Both the position numbers and the translations under genes were made by a program. Positions 7,222 through 15,332 of a stretch of 34,723 nt of DNA are shown piece after piece (position 1 is the first letter of the stretch; the number at the start of each line of letters is the position of its first letter). Below the pieces are notes generated by a model that saw only the letters and a program-made list of their open reading frames with translations, was not told where the DNA came from and ran no database searches. Source of the stretch: a virus; the IMG/VR virus record IMGVR_UViG_3300007346_000100, positions 1 to 34,723 of that record; one strand, given 5' to 3'.

Positions 7222-7952
7222 TGAAACCTCCACTTATCATTGATACAAATGAACGAGGGCCACTTCACGATGCTGTCATTAGAGCAGCAGAGCGTGAAGG
7301 TTTCCCTGTGCATAAAGAGCACTTACAGAGTATGGGAGACTACAAGGCCGGTAACGCAAACATAGAGTGCAAGAGTCTGTCCGATTTATTCATGTCAAGC
7401 CACAGCGGTCACCTTATGCGACAACTGGAAAACATGGATGCCAACTGTGAACGAATCGTTTTAGTCGTACACGGTGATATTAAGAAATATGTTGCCTTGT
7501 CTAAGCAGCAAGGGCGCAACACATCATACTCCAAAGTTATGAACGAAATGCTTGGAACTTTTGCCCGAATCACGGCAGACTTTGATTGCCATATTTACAG
7601 AGCACAAGACTATTCCGAAGCAGCGATGTTTATCGCTAAACTTCATAGCAAAATGAACAAACCCGCCAGCCGACATGGTGCAAGAGCAGTTACACGAACC
7701 AGCACAAACGATGTGAGAGCAGATATGCTGATTGCCATTCCGGGTCTTGGCCCTGAAATGGTCAAGAACTTGCTTGACAAGTGCGGTTCTATAGAAGAAA
7801 TGCTTTACCCCGAATCGCTGAAACAAGTGAGAGGAATGGGTGAGAAATTACGGCAACGGATAATAGAAGTATTGACATCCGAACAGCCAGTCATAGTCCA
7901 AAAGACATACAAAGGGAGAGAGAATCATGGAACACAAGGCCAGCAAATATGA
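7221..7952 (+). CDS. XPF/ERCC4-type structure-specific endonuclease with tandem HhH
   Basis: Protein of 243 aa. The N-terminal nuclease domain shows IIDTNERG (D8, E11), MGDY (D40) and IECKSLSD (E49, K51, D55), which is the ERCC4 core GDx(n)ERKx3D with Cys replacing the Arg. The pattern LMRQLENM after it is also typical. Two helix-hairpin-helix units follow: IAIPGLGPEMVKNLL near residues 175-190 and VRGMGEKLRQRIIE near 206-220. Enzymes of this family cut branched DNA such as flaps, forks and Holliday-type structures. No helicase domain is fused, as in short Mus81/Hef-nuclease forms. It would resolve replication or recombination intermediates of the virus. Confidence 0.9.
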   Translation: MKPPLIIDTNERGPLHDAVIRAAEREGFPVHKEHLQSMGDYKAGNANIECKSLSDLFMSSHSGHLMRQLENMDANCERIVLVVHGDIKKYVALSKQQGRNTSYSKVMNEMLGTFARITADFDCHIYRAQDYSEAAMFIAKLHSKMNKPASRHGARAVTRTSTNDVRADMLIAIPGLGPEMVKNLLDKCGSIEEMLYPESLKQVRGMGEKLRQRIIEVLTSEQPVIVQKTYKGRENHGTQGQQI

Positions 7953-9360
7953 GTGCATGCGGCACTATGACATCGTAGAAGGGTATTTAGAGCACTTTAA
8001 TCAAGTGAGTAAAAACAACGAGATACCCGGTTTAATTTCGTTTTTCTATATTTTAGGACAAGCAGCGATTCCTTATGTTCGTATTCCTATTGACGGTAGT
8101 AATCTTGACCCACGAGTAAGCATCTTTTGGATTCAAGATACAAGGACAGGTAAATCAGCGGCTTACCAGCACATAGAGAAAGTTCTCAAGGGTGCTGGTC
8201 TAAACTCGGATGATTACAACAGTGGTAATGATGCGGCACTTATTGGTACACTCATTCCCGACCCCGATTTTGAAGGCTCTCCACGAGATGCACCGCAGAT
8301 TGCGAGACCGGGATTACTGGCTGGTCGTAAAGGATTGAACTTTGACGAAGGTAGTGTGGTGCTAAAAACTGGTCAGCACAATGAGAGCACGACTCTGTTT
8401 CTACAATCAGCACTGAACGCTGCTGGAACAGGTCGGAATGTGCTGACAAAACACATGGCAAGAGATACCTTTACAGTCAAATCCGAAGTATCACTTTGGA
8501 TTACCACTTATCCTCCAAAGGGTATCAAAGAGCATGTGTTGGATAAAGGTATTTTCCAGCGTGTCCTTACATATTGGCGACATTGGACATTAGAGATGAA
8601 GCGTGAAATTAACCACAGTCTTGCTCAAGGTGCTTACCGCAAAACTCAATTTGAAATCTCTTTTGAAGAAGTGATTGAATTTTTCAACGATGTGCAACAC
8701 CGTCTTAAACGCAGAGTGCTTGATTTGAGTGGCATACCTCCACTGGAATGGGAGGAAATGAGTGCAGATGACCAAGAAGTGGTTGTCATGGATTTGTGCT
8801 GCAATCAACAATGTATGTTTAACATAGATGACGCATACATCCCTGCTTTAATGTCGGCTATTGACGAATACTACAGCATCGTTGAAGTCATGAGTCCTGA
8901 CAAACAAGGTATCTGTTCATCGTTTATTATGGGTTTACAAAACTACACCCATGTATTAGCCCATCACTTCGCCATCATTGAAGGTGCTTGGACAGTGCGT
9001 GGTGACCATATTGATATGGCGAAAGAAATTCTATTTGACTTGTATTTGAACCTCATCCAATGGCTTGAATCGGAGGTCAACATCGGTGCTGGTAATAACG
9101 AGCGAAACAAAATGCAAGGTTATTGGAAAGACGCTTACGAACAATCGGAGATATTTGACTTTGATGACCATCGTGGTCACGGTTGGGCGAAAAAGAAAGA
9201 AGTCATGGAAAACTTTGGAAGGATTGCCAATTACAGCAGCCCTGCATCTGTCAATGAAAAATTCAACACTTATGGCAACGATATGTTTACCGATACACGA
9301 GAAGGAGTTAGAGTCTTTATCCGCTTGAATGATGAGTTCAAGAGGAGGGGTAAGAACTGA
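7927..9360 (+). CDS. P-loop/AAA+-like ATPase, probable replicative helicase
   Basis: Protein of 477 aa. Walker A is seen in WIQDTRTGKSAAY (K76), Walker B in GLNFDEGS (D140, E141), a sensor-1-like WITTYPPKG (T near 194) and an arginine-finger-like GIFQRVLTYWR (R212). This order fits MCM-like or DUF3987-type helicase ATPases encoded next to AEP primases. The C-terminal half (from about residue 240) is mostly helical and unrecognised, ending in a basic tail with a possible small winged helix. It begins 26 bp inside the XPF-like gene after a gggagagag site. The context of primase, polymerase and possible clamp strongly suggests the unwinding enzyme of the viral replisome, but the exact family is uncertain. 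Confidence 0.7.
   Translation: MEHKASKYECMRHYDIVEGYLEHFNQVSKNNEIPGLISFFYILGQAAIPYVRIPIDGSNLDPRVSIFWIQDTRTGKSAAYQHIEKVLKGAGLNSDDYNSGNDAALIGTLIPDPDFEGSPRDAPQIARPGLLAGRKGLNFDEGSVVLKTGQHNESTTLFLQSALNAAGTGRNVLTKHMARDTFTVKSEVSLWITTYPPKGIKEHVLDKGIFQRVLTYWRHWTLEMKREINHSLAQGAYRKTQFEISFEEVIEFFNDVQHRLKRRVLDLSGIPPLEWEEMSADDQEVVVMDLCCNQQCMFNIDDAYIPALMSAIDEYYSIVEVMSPDKQGICSSFIMGLQNYTHVLAHHFAIIEGAWTVRGDHIDMAKEILFDLYLNLIQWLESEVNIGAGNNERNKMQGYWKDAYEQSEIFDFDDHRGHGWAKKKEVMENFGRIANYSSPASVNEKFNTYGNDMFTDTREGVRVFIRLNDEFKRRGKN
9341..9350 (+). promoter_or_regulatory. Strong ribosome binding site supporting a CTG start
   Basis: The purine run agaggagggg ends six bases before the CTG at 9357. It lies inside the last codons of the helicase gene and is as strong as those in front of clear genes in this operon. 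No ATG, GTG or TTG lies in the following frame near the site, so it marks the start of the small zinc protein. Confidence 0.5.
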
Positions 9361-9524
9361 CGAAAACATTTTGGCATACCGAATGCCTAATATGTGACAC
9401 CAAAATAGGAGAACACATCGGAGGCTATATCATAGGCGTTCACCACAAAAAAATCGTAGCCATATGCGACGGCTGCAAGCATATGTTGGAAGGTTGTTTA
9501 AATGAAGAAAATGCTGGCACTTGA
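9357..9524 (+). CDS. Small zinc-ribbon-like protein, probable CTG start (55 aa)
   Basis: The frame runs from a TAA at 9351 to a TGA at 9522 and has no ATG before a late internal one. A CTG at 9357 overlaps the helicase TGA (CTGA) and follows the strong purine-rich site at 9341-9350. The predicted protein contains CLIC and CDGC about 27 residues apart, with His pairs and Ile-rich strands between them, a standard zinc-ribbon layout. Without this gene there would be a 141-base gap in an otherwise gap-free operon. Its end overlaps the exonuclease start by 23 bases. Function unknown. The coding call is more secure than the exact start codon. Confidence 0.55.
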   Translation: MTKTFWHTECLICDTKIGEHIGGYIIGVHHKKIVAICDGCKHMLEGCLNEENAGT

Positions 9525-10110
9525 TATTGAAACTGCTAACTTCTCCCATGAAATAGGGGGATGGGGGCAGAGTCACCTGTTTGAACCTACAGTCGTGGCA
9601 ACATGGGATGGTGAAAATGGCACAGTCTATGCCAACGAGCATGTGTCCAAGTATTTACCCGAAGGTACGAATGTCAAACCCCTTCATCCTAAAACGCTCG
9701 GTGAAGATTTAGCCAAACATGTCTCCGATGGAGGGATGGTGCTCGGTCACAACCTACGACAATTTGACTTACCTGTTATACGAGATGCACTTGATTGCTG
9801 GACAGCAGGTGACATCATGGCAAAGGGAGAAGAGCAAATCTTTGACACATCTGTTTTGCTAAAATCCATCGTCGGGCATGCAGTTCCTCTATCGGATGCT
9901 TGTTTCCACACATTACAAAAAGGTAAACTCATGAACAGTCATGATGCGCCCATTGAGTGGCGTAAGGGTAATTACGATAAAGTAGCAGAATACTGTCTAA
10001 AGGATGCTCAATTAGTTTACGAACTATGGGAACACGGTATGAAAGAAGGATTTGTCAAAGCACGATGTCGCCACACCGGAGATGTCAAAGAATACGAGGT
10101 TGATTGGTAA
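9502..10110 (+). CDS. DEDDy 3'-5' exonuclease (RNase H-like fold)
   Basis: Protein of 202 aa with the DnaQ/PolB-exonuclease motif set: MLALDIETA (D8, E10), LGHNLRQFDLPVI (D89) and YCLKDAQLVYELW (Y164, D168). The Tyr four residues before the last Asp places it in the DEDDy group. No polymerase domain is attached and the length fits a free-standing exonuclease. PolB in this operon already has its own Exo motifs, so this second enzyme may act in recombination, primer removal, RNA turnover or host DNA breakdown. A C-terminal CRHTG lies outside the motif set. It overlaps small zinc-protein genes or their boundaries at both ends. Confidence 0.85.
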   Translation: MKKMLALDIETANFSHEIGGWGQSHLFEPTVVATWDGENGTVYANEHVSKYLPEGTNVKPLHPKTLGEDLAKHVSDGGMVLGHNLRQFDLPVIRDALDCWTAGDIMAKGEEQIFDTSVLLKSIVGHAVPLSDACFHTLQKGKLMNSHDAPIEWRKGNYDKVAEYCLKDAQLVYELWEHGMKEGFVKARCRHTGDVKEYEVDW

Positions 10111-10253
10111 TGGCTATGATAATTTGCGAAGTGTGCGATAGAGATAACTGGGCAGGCATACGGTGCTCTAATCACCGAGTATGCAATGCCTGCATTGATT
10201 CCATATTGGAAAAATACTTTGAGGGAGAATTAAATGAACGAAAACGAGAGTAA
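10110..10253 (+). CDS. Small zinc-finger protein (47 aa)
   Basis: ATG at 10110 overlaps the exonuclease stop in a TAATG, and the frame ends at 10253, running 20 bases into the chaperonin gene in another frame. It holds CEVC, then CSNHRVCNAC, a CxxC...CxxH/CxxC spacing like a small RING or B-box half, followed by a charged helix (SILEKYFEGELNERKRE). The cysteine spacing and exact gap filling support it. It may bind protein or nucleic acid; its role is unknown. Confidence 0.6.
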   Translation: MAMIICEVCDRDNWAGIRCSNHRVCNACIDSILEKYFEGELNERKRE

Positions 10254-11733
10254 TACGAGCGCAGTTGTCCATAACATTAGGGCGGCTAAGAGAGCAGTGA
10301 ACACGGTCAAGACAACACTTGGGCCGATGGGCATGGATAAAATGATGGTAGATGCCACCGGCAGCGTCATCGTAACGAATGATGGTGCAACCATTCTTCA
10401 AGAATTAGACATCAGCCACCCCGCTGCCAAAATGGTAGTTGAAGCGGCTAACACACAAGAAAGCATGTGTTATGACGGCACAACCAGTACCGTTGTTTTG
10501 GCTGGTGAATTGTTAGGTAACAGTGAACTGCTTTTCAACAAAGGATTACACGCTAACATCATTTGTCGTGGTTATAGAAAGGCATCTAAGTGGGCTACCG
10601 AGCACATTGAAGCAACATTGACAATTCCAGCGGAAGAACACCTTGCAATGGTCGCCAAAACATCAATCACAGGTAAAGCGTTAGAATCCAGCGTTGAACA
10701 TGTCAGTCAACTTTGCGTAGATGCTGTCAAAACTGCTGGTGGAGAATACGAGCGCATCCGTGTGCTTTGTCAACCCGGTGGGAGTTTAGACGATTCCTCC
10801 TGTTTTTCAGGGGTGGTTTTGCACAAGGAGTTCATGCTTCCGGCTATGCCGACTAACCCGACTGGAAAAGCCCTTCTCATCAACACCGGCCTGAGTGACA
10901 GCAAAAGCGATGACAATGTTCAACTTAACCTTGCTTCCGCAGCGGAATATCAACAATATCGCAGGCAATCAAGTCGTGACCAATGGCTTGAGAAGTCGCA
11001 AGTAATCATTAACTTACTCCCTGATGGGGGCGTTGTCTTTTGCCGAGATACTGTCAACGAAGTCGTTGCAGCGACCCTTGCAAAACAAGGCATTTCGCTG
11101 GTACACCGAATACCCGAAAGTGATATGACGGCTCTTTCTAAACTACTCGGAACATCAGTATCGCACAGCACCGATGACCTAACTGAGGCTGTTGATTGTG
11201 ATGTAGAATGTAAACAAATCGGTGATATGAAGTATGTCGTAGTAAGAGGTGGAGGTGAAGTTACCACACTGATTTTGCGTGGTGCTACCAAGCAAACACT
11301 TGATGAAACTGAGCGTGGATTTGAAGATGCACTTGGTGTGGTTTGCCTCGCTTACACTAATAATCAAGTTGTAGCCGGTGGAGGTTCTGCTTATCTTAAC
11401 GCAGCCTTATACTTACGCTCAAGAGCAGCCGAAGCGGGTGGCCGTGAGCAAATGGCAATTGAGGCTTTTGCCGATGCCCTTGAATCAATCCCTGCCACGA
11501 TTGCAGAGAACGCAGGTCATGACCCTCTTGATACGATTTTAACGCTACGAAACGAGCACATGGCTGGTCACACAGATGCAGGGCCGGACATTGAGAATGG
11601 CGGTGCATGTTACATGCTACAATGTGATGTTTACGAGCCTGTAGATTTGGTAAAGCAAGCCATTCAATCAGCCAGCGAAGTCACCATTAGTATTCTACGC
11701 ATTGATGACATCATTGGAAAACGAGGCGAATAG
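10234..11733 (+). CDS. Group II chaperonin (thermosome-type) subunit
   Basis: Protein of 499 aa, slightly shorter than the usual 530-550. Clear signatures are KTTLGPMGMDKMM (residues about 26-38), TNDGATILQELDISHPAAKM, YDGTTSTVVLAGELL, GVVLHKEF and PAMP at the apical domain entrance, ERGFEDALGVV (D365, the usual ATP-hydrolysis Asp) and NAGHDPLDTI. The canonical GDGTTT has become YDGTTS, keeping the catalytic Asp (D81) but replacing the first Gly with Tyr. The N-terminal extension and C-terminal tail of cellular subunits are reduced. It would form a ring folding viral or host proteins, possibly the very large virion protein on the other strand. It is the last protein gene of the early operon. 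Confidence 0.96.
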   Translation: MNENESNTSAVVHNIRAAKRAVNTVKTTLGPMGMDKMMVDATGSVIVTNDGATILQELDISHPAAKMVVEAANTQESMCYDGTTSTVVLAGELLGNSELLFNKGLHANIICRGYRKASKWATEHIEATLTIPAEEHLAMVAKTSITGKALESSVEHVSQLCVDAVKTAGGEYERIRVLCQPGGSLDDSSCFSGVVLHKEFMLPAMPTNPTGKALLINTGLSDSKSDDNVQLNLASAAEYQQYRRQSSRDQWLEKSQVIINLLPDGGVVFCRDTVNEVVAATLAKQGISLVHRIPESDMTALSKLLGTSVSHSTDDLTEAVDCDVECKQIGDMKYVVVRGGGEVTTLILRGATKQTLDETERGFEDALGVVCLAYTNNQVVAGGGSAYLNAALYLRSRAAEAGGREQMAIEAFADALESIPATIAENAGHDPLDTILTLRNEHMAGHTDAGPDIENGGACYMLQCDVYEPVDLVKQAIQSASEVTISILRIDDIIGKRGE

Positions 11734-11744
11734 ATACCACTCAT

Positions 11745-11816
11745 GGGCGTGTGGTGTAACGGATAGCATTCCGACCTTCTAAGTCGGAGATAGGGGTTCA
11801 ATTCCTCTCACGCCCG
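11745..11816 (+). tRNA. tRNA-Arg (anticodon TCT)
   Basis: A full cloverleaf of 72 bases folds: acceptor GGGCGTG with CACGCCC, D-arm with loop AACGGATA, anticodon stem CCGAC/GTCGG around the loop CTTCTAA, a 4-base variable loop, and T-arm AGGGG/CCTCT with loop TTCAATT. The discriminator is G and CCA is not encoded. It reads AGA codons, which are frequent in the early genes. It lies 11 bases after the chaperonin stop with no visible promoter, so it may be cut from the early transcript. Its last 9 bases overlap the end of the convergent minus-strand gene. Confidence 0.93.
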
Positions 11817-12059
11817 TTCACTTCGCTTCAATAAGTAACGAGAAAACCTACCACCTGTTTGCTTGGCTACGGGCTTGGCTTTACGCTTACGCTCACCCTT
11901 AAACCCTAATTGCCCATGAAAGCGGAGATAGTTACAAAACGGACATTGGTGAATGACCGCTTTTTCACCACTAATATAATTACCAGCGATGCATAAAGGT
12001 AAAGCGATTCGGTTACAATTCTCGCATTTCTGCTTGAGATGCTCAATAAATCTACCCAT
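11808..12059 (-). CDS. Basic zinc-ribbon protein (83 aa)
   Basis: The start at 12059 is preferred over 12107 because it sits 4 bases after the upstream stop instead of overlapping it by 44. The protein has CENC (C12, C15), a further Cys at 23 and CPFC (C39, C42), forming a zinc ribbon, followed by a strongly basic tail (KGERKRKAKP, then RFSRYLLKR). This suggests nucleic acid binding. It is the last gene of the late transcript and its stop codon overlaps the 3' end of the tRNA on the other strand. The function is not recognised; a late-acting regulator or DNA-packaging-associated protein is possible. Confidence 0.65.
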   Translation of the reverse strand: MGRFIEHLKQKCENCNRIALPLCIAGNYISGEKAVIHQCPFCNYLRFHGQLGFKGERKRKAKPVAKQTGGRFSRYLLKRSERA

Positions 12060-12063
12060 AATA

Positions 12064-12936
12064 TCACGAAAACAATACAATTTGTTTAGCCGAATAACCA
12101 CCGACAATCAATTGAGTACCAGTTGAATCCCAAGCGAGTCCACCAACAAGGTCGGGATAACCCGAACCATCTAACCCTAAGTGCGGGTGAAGGCTAATGC
12201 TTTGAACAAAGGCTCTTGTGGTAATATCCCAAGCAGTTGAAAGACTAAATTCAGCGACCTTTGAGTGGTTGATTGTATTTGCCGCAGTTCCGTTTGAATT
12301 ACGATAACAAATGAACATCTTTGTTCCTGTTGGGTCAAATCTCAAACCTGTAAAATTGCTACCCATAGCGTTACCATCGCTATCAATTTGACTTGAAAGT
12401 GATACGGTTGAAGTCACTGTAAATGTGGAAATATCCCACAACGATACAGGCGCACATACCCGTACATTACCCGATTCAACAGCGAAAAAGGTATCTCCGA
12501 TGTCATTAAAATGAATACCCTGTGCGCCCCAACTTGGAGTTGTTGTGGATGGAGTTGAAGGTGACGCAGTACTCAAAGCATAAAGAGTAGAGAGGGTTAT
12601 TTGTTGTAGTCGTGGTGTAGCATTTCCAGCAATGTAAAGATATTTACCATTATCACCCCAACATATTGCTCTTGGATTTTGAGTAGATACACTGATTGTA
12701 GCGGTAGCGGAAGGAAAAGTGATAGGTGAACCAGCAAATGGATAAGAGCGAATTGTTTCTGTCGCACCACTTTCATCAGCCGCTATGTATTCGGTTGGAC
12801 TCATCAACCAATCTGTCACCGTTGCGAGTGTATGAGTGGTTGCTGAATCAAATGATAATGCGGCTAATGAATAAGTAACAGGTGTGACAGCATTCGCTTC
12901 CTGTTCAGCGCAAGCACCAGCCACAGCGAGATACAT
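12064..12936 (-). CDS. Beta-propeller-like tail/receptor protein (290 aa)
   Basis: ATG at 12936 follows the fibre stop by 2 bases, while a longer frame to 12984 would overlap the fibre gene. The sequence repeats a blade-like pattern in which a Trp/Phe-x-Asp segment with glycine (CWGDNGKYLYIAG, IHFNDIGDTFFAV, LRFDPTGTKMFICY, LAWDSTGTQLIVGG) alternates with stretches such as SLWDISTFTVTSTVSL and STAWDITTRAFVQSI. This is the form of phage proteins with LSTxWDITT repeats at tail tips, where they are thought to contact host surfaces. At least four blades can be counted. It follows the tail fibre directly, so it is probably a receptor-binding or fibre-tip protein. No signal peptide is evident apart from a mildly hydrophobic start. 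Confidence 0.65.
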   Translation of the reverse strand: MYLAVAGACAEQEANAVTPVTYSLAALSFDSATTHTLATVTDWLMSPTEYIAADESGATETIRSYPFAGSPITFPSATATISVSTQNPRAICWGDNGKYLYIAGNATPRLQQITLSTLYALSTASPSTPSTTTPSWGAQGIHFNDIGDTFFAVESGNVRVCAPVSLWDISTFTVTSTVSLSSQIDSDGNAMGSNFTGLRFDPTGTKMFICYRNSNGTAANTINHSKVAEFSLSTAWDITTRAFVQSISLHPHLGLDGSGYPDLVGGLAWDSTGTQLIVGGYSAKQIVLFS

Positions 12937-12938
12937 AT

Positions 12939-15332
12939 TCACACCCCAAGAACAATCCAAGTAGTAGTTGTAAGTGCAATACATGTTGCACCATTATAAT
13001 CATTCACCGTCACAGCCGCATTTACACCGTTGATTGTATCAGTTCCATTAGGTGTAATTGTAATAGTAGCACCACCACCACTTGTGTTAAGGATAGTATA
13101 ATGGTCGCCAGCAGTTGGTGTAGCGGGTAGTGTGACATTTGCTGTGCAAATCAAATACCGACCAGCATGAGAAGCGGCTGTTAAATTAGTTGATGTTGAA
13201 ATAGGAACAGTAGGTAAGCGAAGTGACTTGATTGAAGGTGCAGTAAGCGCACCTGTAAGGTCAATCGCTGATGCAGCGTTAATTGCGGCTACTGCATCCG
13301 CATCAGCGTAAGCAGTTGCGCCTGTTGCTATACCGTCAAGTTTCGTTTTATCACCATCAACAAACGCACCTTCCGCTAACACACCTTGATAGTCTATATC
13401 TTCTACTGCGGCACTAATGACTGAGCCATTTGATTTAACAATACCATTAATGGCGGCAACAACTGGGTCTGTTTCTGTAAATGAAGTAAGATACCCTGCG
13501 GCTGCATGGTCGCCCCACCCATACGCAGTATCACCTTGCGATATGTCACCCGAACCAGCGTTTGTCACATCACTTAATTCAGTCACACTATGAGTTGAAA
13601 GGTCGGTTACATCAGTTGGTTTGTTGAGAATTTGAGCATCACCGCTTACTGCATTCCAATCAGCATTGACATTGACTTCTGCACCCGTAGCGATACCGCT
13701 GAGTTTTGTACGCTCGGTTGAAGTCATCATCACATTCGTAGCACCATCGGCCAAATCATCAGCATCCAATACTACTGCGCCCGTTGCACTATTCACACTT
13801 TGCACAGGGGCGGCTGATGCAGCGCCAGCAGCGTCAACGAATACAGAATCATTCGTCAATTCACTGATGTTATCACTGGCTCGTATAACAGCGTTAGAAC
13901 CAATCTTAGGGCGGTTAGATGCACCACTGTCAAGCCATAATGTATTGGCGGCTACACCACCGGGATTAGCGCCTTGAGGGTCAAGTTCAAGCCCTGTAGG
14001 GTCAATGAGTCCTGTGACGGTTAATTTACCATTTACGGTCAATTCACCACCAGCGGCATCCCATGATAAGTCAGTATCACTGGTAAATCCACCAGCACCA
14101 TCGGACAATTGAACAAGACCGCTTGCACCTGATGATGATGCTGATACACCTGCTGCTGATGATATTTGTTGCCAATTCGTACCATCGTAAACGAAACTGG
14201 CAAATTCACCTACTGATACATTAACATTGATTGGCGTAACGCTATGACCACCAACTGTTGAATCAAAATGCAAAGTATGAGCGCCTGCTGTATGGTATAT
14301 TTGCACAACATGACCTATTCCGAAGTTACCTGTAGGATTAATTGTGCGATTTGCATCAGTCGTGATGACCCACAAATCGGCTTGGTCAAAGGTAAAAGTC
14401 AAGTTTCCAGTTGTCGTAATAACTTCCAAGCGATTCGGCCCAATGACATAGGTATTTGTAACAGGTGTGGTGTTCAAGTTACGAGGTAAGGATGCGTAAA
14501 TATTGGCATGCTTGCTTCCACTTTCATCTTCACGGTGACTTTGCCAAATCGCACCGAATGTGCTACCGTTAAGGTCTCCATCTTCGGGGCTACTGAAAAA
14601 GCCATCTAAATCGGTGACAGCGTTAGCAGGGTCTACATTACCAATAGAACCCTTTGTCATCGGTGTAAGATAAAGTGGAGTTGAGCGCAGGTATGCTCTC
14701 CTATCGTGGATGACAGGGGTTGCACTAAGCGATGTCGTTACGCTACCAGCACCACCTGTCATTGTGTAACGCAATACACCTAATACGGTGTGTTGATGGT
14801 TAGAATCAGTATTACCAGTGATGCTTGGATTTGAAAGGAAACGGTTGGGAATTAGAGGCACTCCGCTGGAAGGTGATACAGGTGTTCCCATTTCATACAT
14901 AAGATGGGCTTCGGGTGTGTTCCTACCTACAAGATAAACGACAACGAAAACATCGCTATTTGAACTGGGAACGCTTGGTAAATTACCACTATGGTTTGCA
15001 CCTGCGCCAGTCGTACCGATGATGAATGACTCACTTGAACCCGGCCCGTTTGCGAATTTATACATCACACCGTCAAGAACACAGTAACCACCGTAGACTT
15101 TGATTTCGCCTTGACTTGCACCGACTTCAATATAGCCGGGTGTATTAGGAATGATACTGTTTCTCAGTGAGTCACCTCTTGCACCATCTCCAAGACGCAT
15201 GATTCCATTACCATGTATGGCTTCGTAGATATTGGTTAAACTTGGACTGGTTAGCCCATCTCCATCTCTAAGCCCTTGTGCGTTAGCACCCATTCCACTT
15301 GCACTCGTATGCCCTGCCGTTGGATTCGTCAT
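12939..15332 (-). CDS. Tail fibre protein
   Basis: Protein of 797 aa, poor in Cys and rich in Gly, Ser, Thr, Ala and Asn. It starts with a conserved-looking N-terminal part with GDGARGDSLRNSI and a beta-rich region (about 50-250) likely to attach to the baseplate. Fibre modules follow: GLVQLSDGAGGFTSD with WDAAGGELTVNG, and two copies of a motif found in many bacteriophage fibres, TERTKLSGIATGAEVN (about 537-552) and DKTKLDGIATGATAY (about 660-674). The C-terminal 80 residues form the common end ITITPNGTDTING...TWIVLGV. It would mediate host recognition. The start overlaps the upstream stop in an ATGA. Similar modules are best known in bacteriophages, so module exchange is likely. Confidence 0.88.
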   Translation of the reverse strand: MTNPTAGHTSASGMGANAQGLRDGDGLTSPSLTNIYEAIHGNGIMRLGDGARGDSLRNSIIPNTPGYIEVGASQGEIKVYGGYCVLDGVMYKFANGPGSSESFIIGTTGAGANHSGNLPSVPSSNSDVFVVVYLVGRNTPEAHLMYEMGTPVSPSSGVPLIPNRFLSNPSITGNTDSNHQHTVLGVLRYTMTGGAGSVTTSLSATPVIHDRRAYLRSTPLYLTPMTKGSIGNVDPANAVTDLDGFFSSPEDGDLNGSTFGAIWQSHREDESGSKHANIYASLPRNLNTTPVTNTYVIGPNRLEVITTTGNLTFTFDQADLWVITTDANRTINPTGNFGIGHVVQIYHTAGAHTLHFDSTVGGHSVTPINVNVSVGEFASFVYDGTNWQQISSAAGVSASSSGASGLVQLSDGAGGFTSDTDLSWDAAGGELTVNGKLTVTGLIDPTGLELDPQGANPGGVAANTLWLDSGASNRPKIGSNAVIRASDNISELTNDSVFVDAAGAASAAPVQSVNSATGAVVLDADDLADGATNVMMTSTERTKLSGIATGAEVNVNADWNAVSGDAQILNKPTDVTDLSTHSVTELSDVTNAGSGDISQGDTAYGWGDHAAAGYLTSFTETDPVVAAINGIVKSNGSVISAAVEDIDYQGVLAEGAFVDGDKTKLDGIATGATAYADADAVAAINAASAIDLTGALTAPSIKSLRLPTVPISTSTNLTAASHAGRYLICTANVTLPATPTAGDHYTILNTSGGGATITITPNGTDTINGVNAAVTVNDYNGATCIALTTTTWIVLGV

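Noticed and set aside
11745-11816. tRNA as a viral integration site (att)
   Set aside because: There is no integrase in the window and no second copy of the tRNA 3' end; both sides are viral genes.
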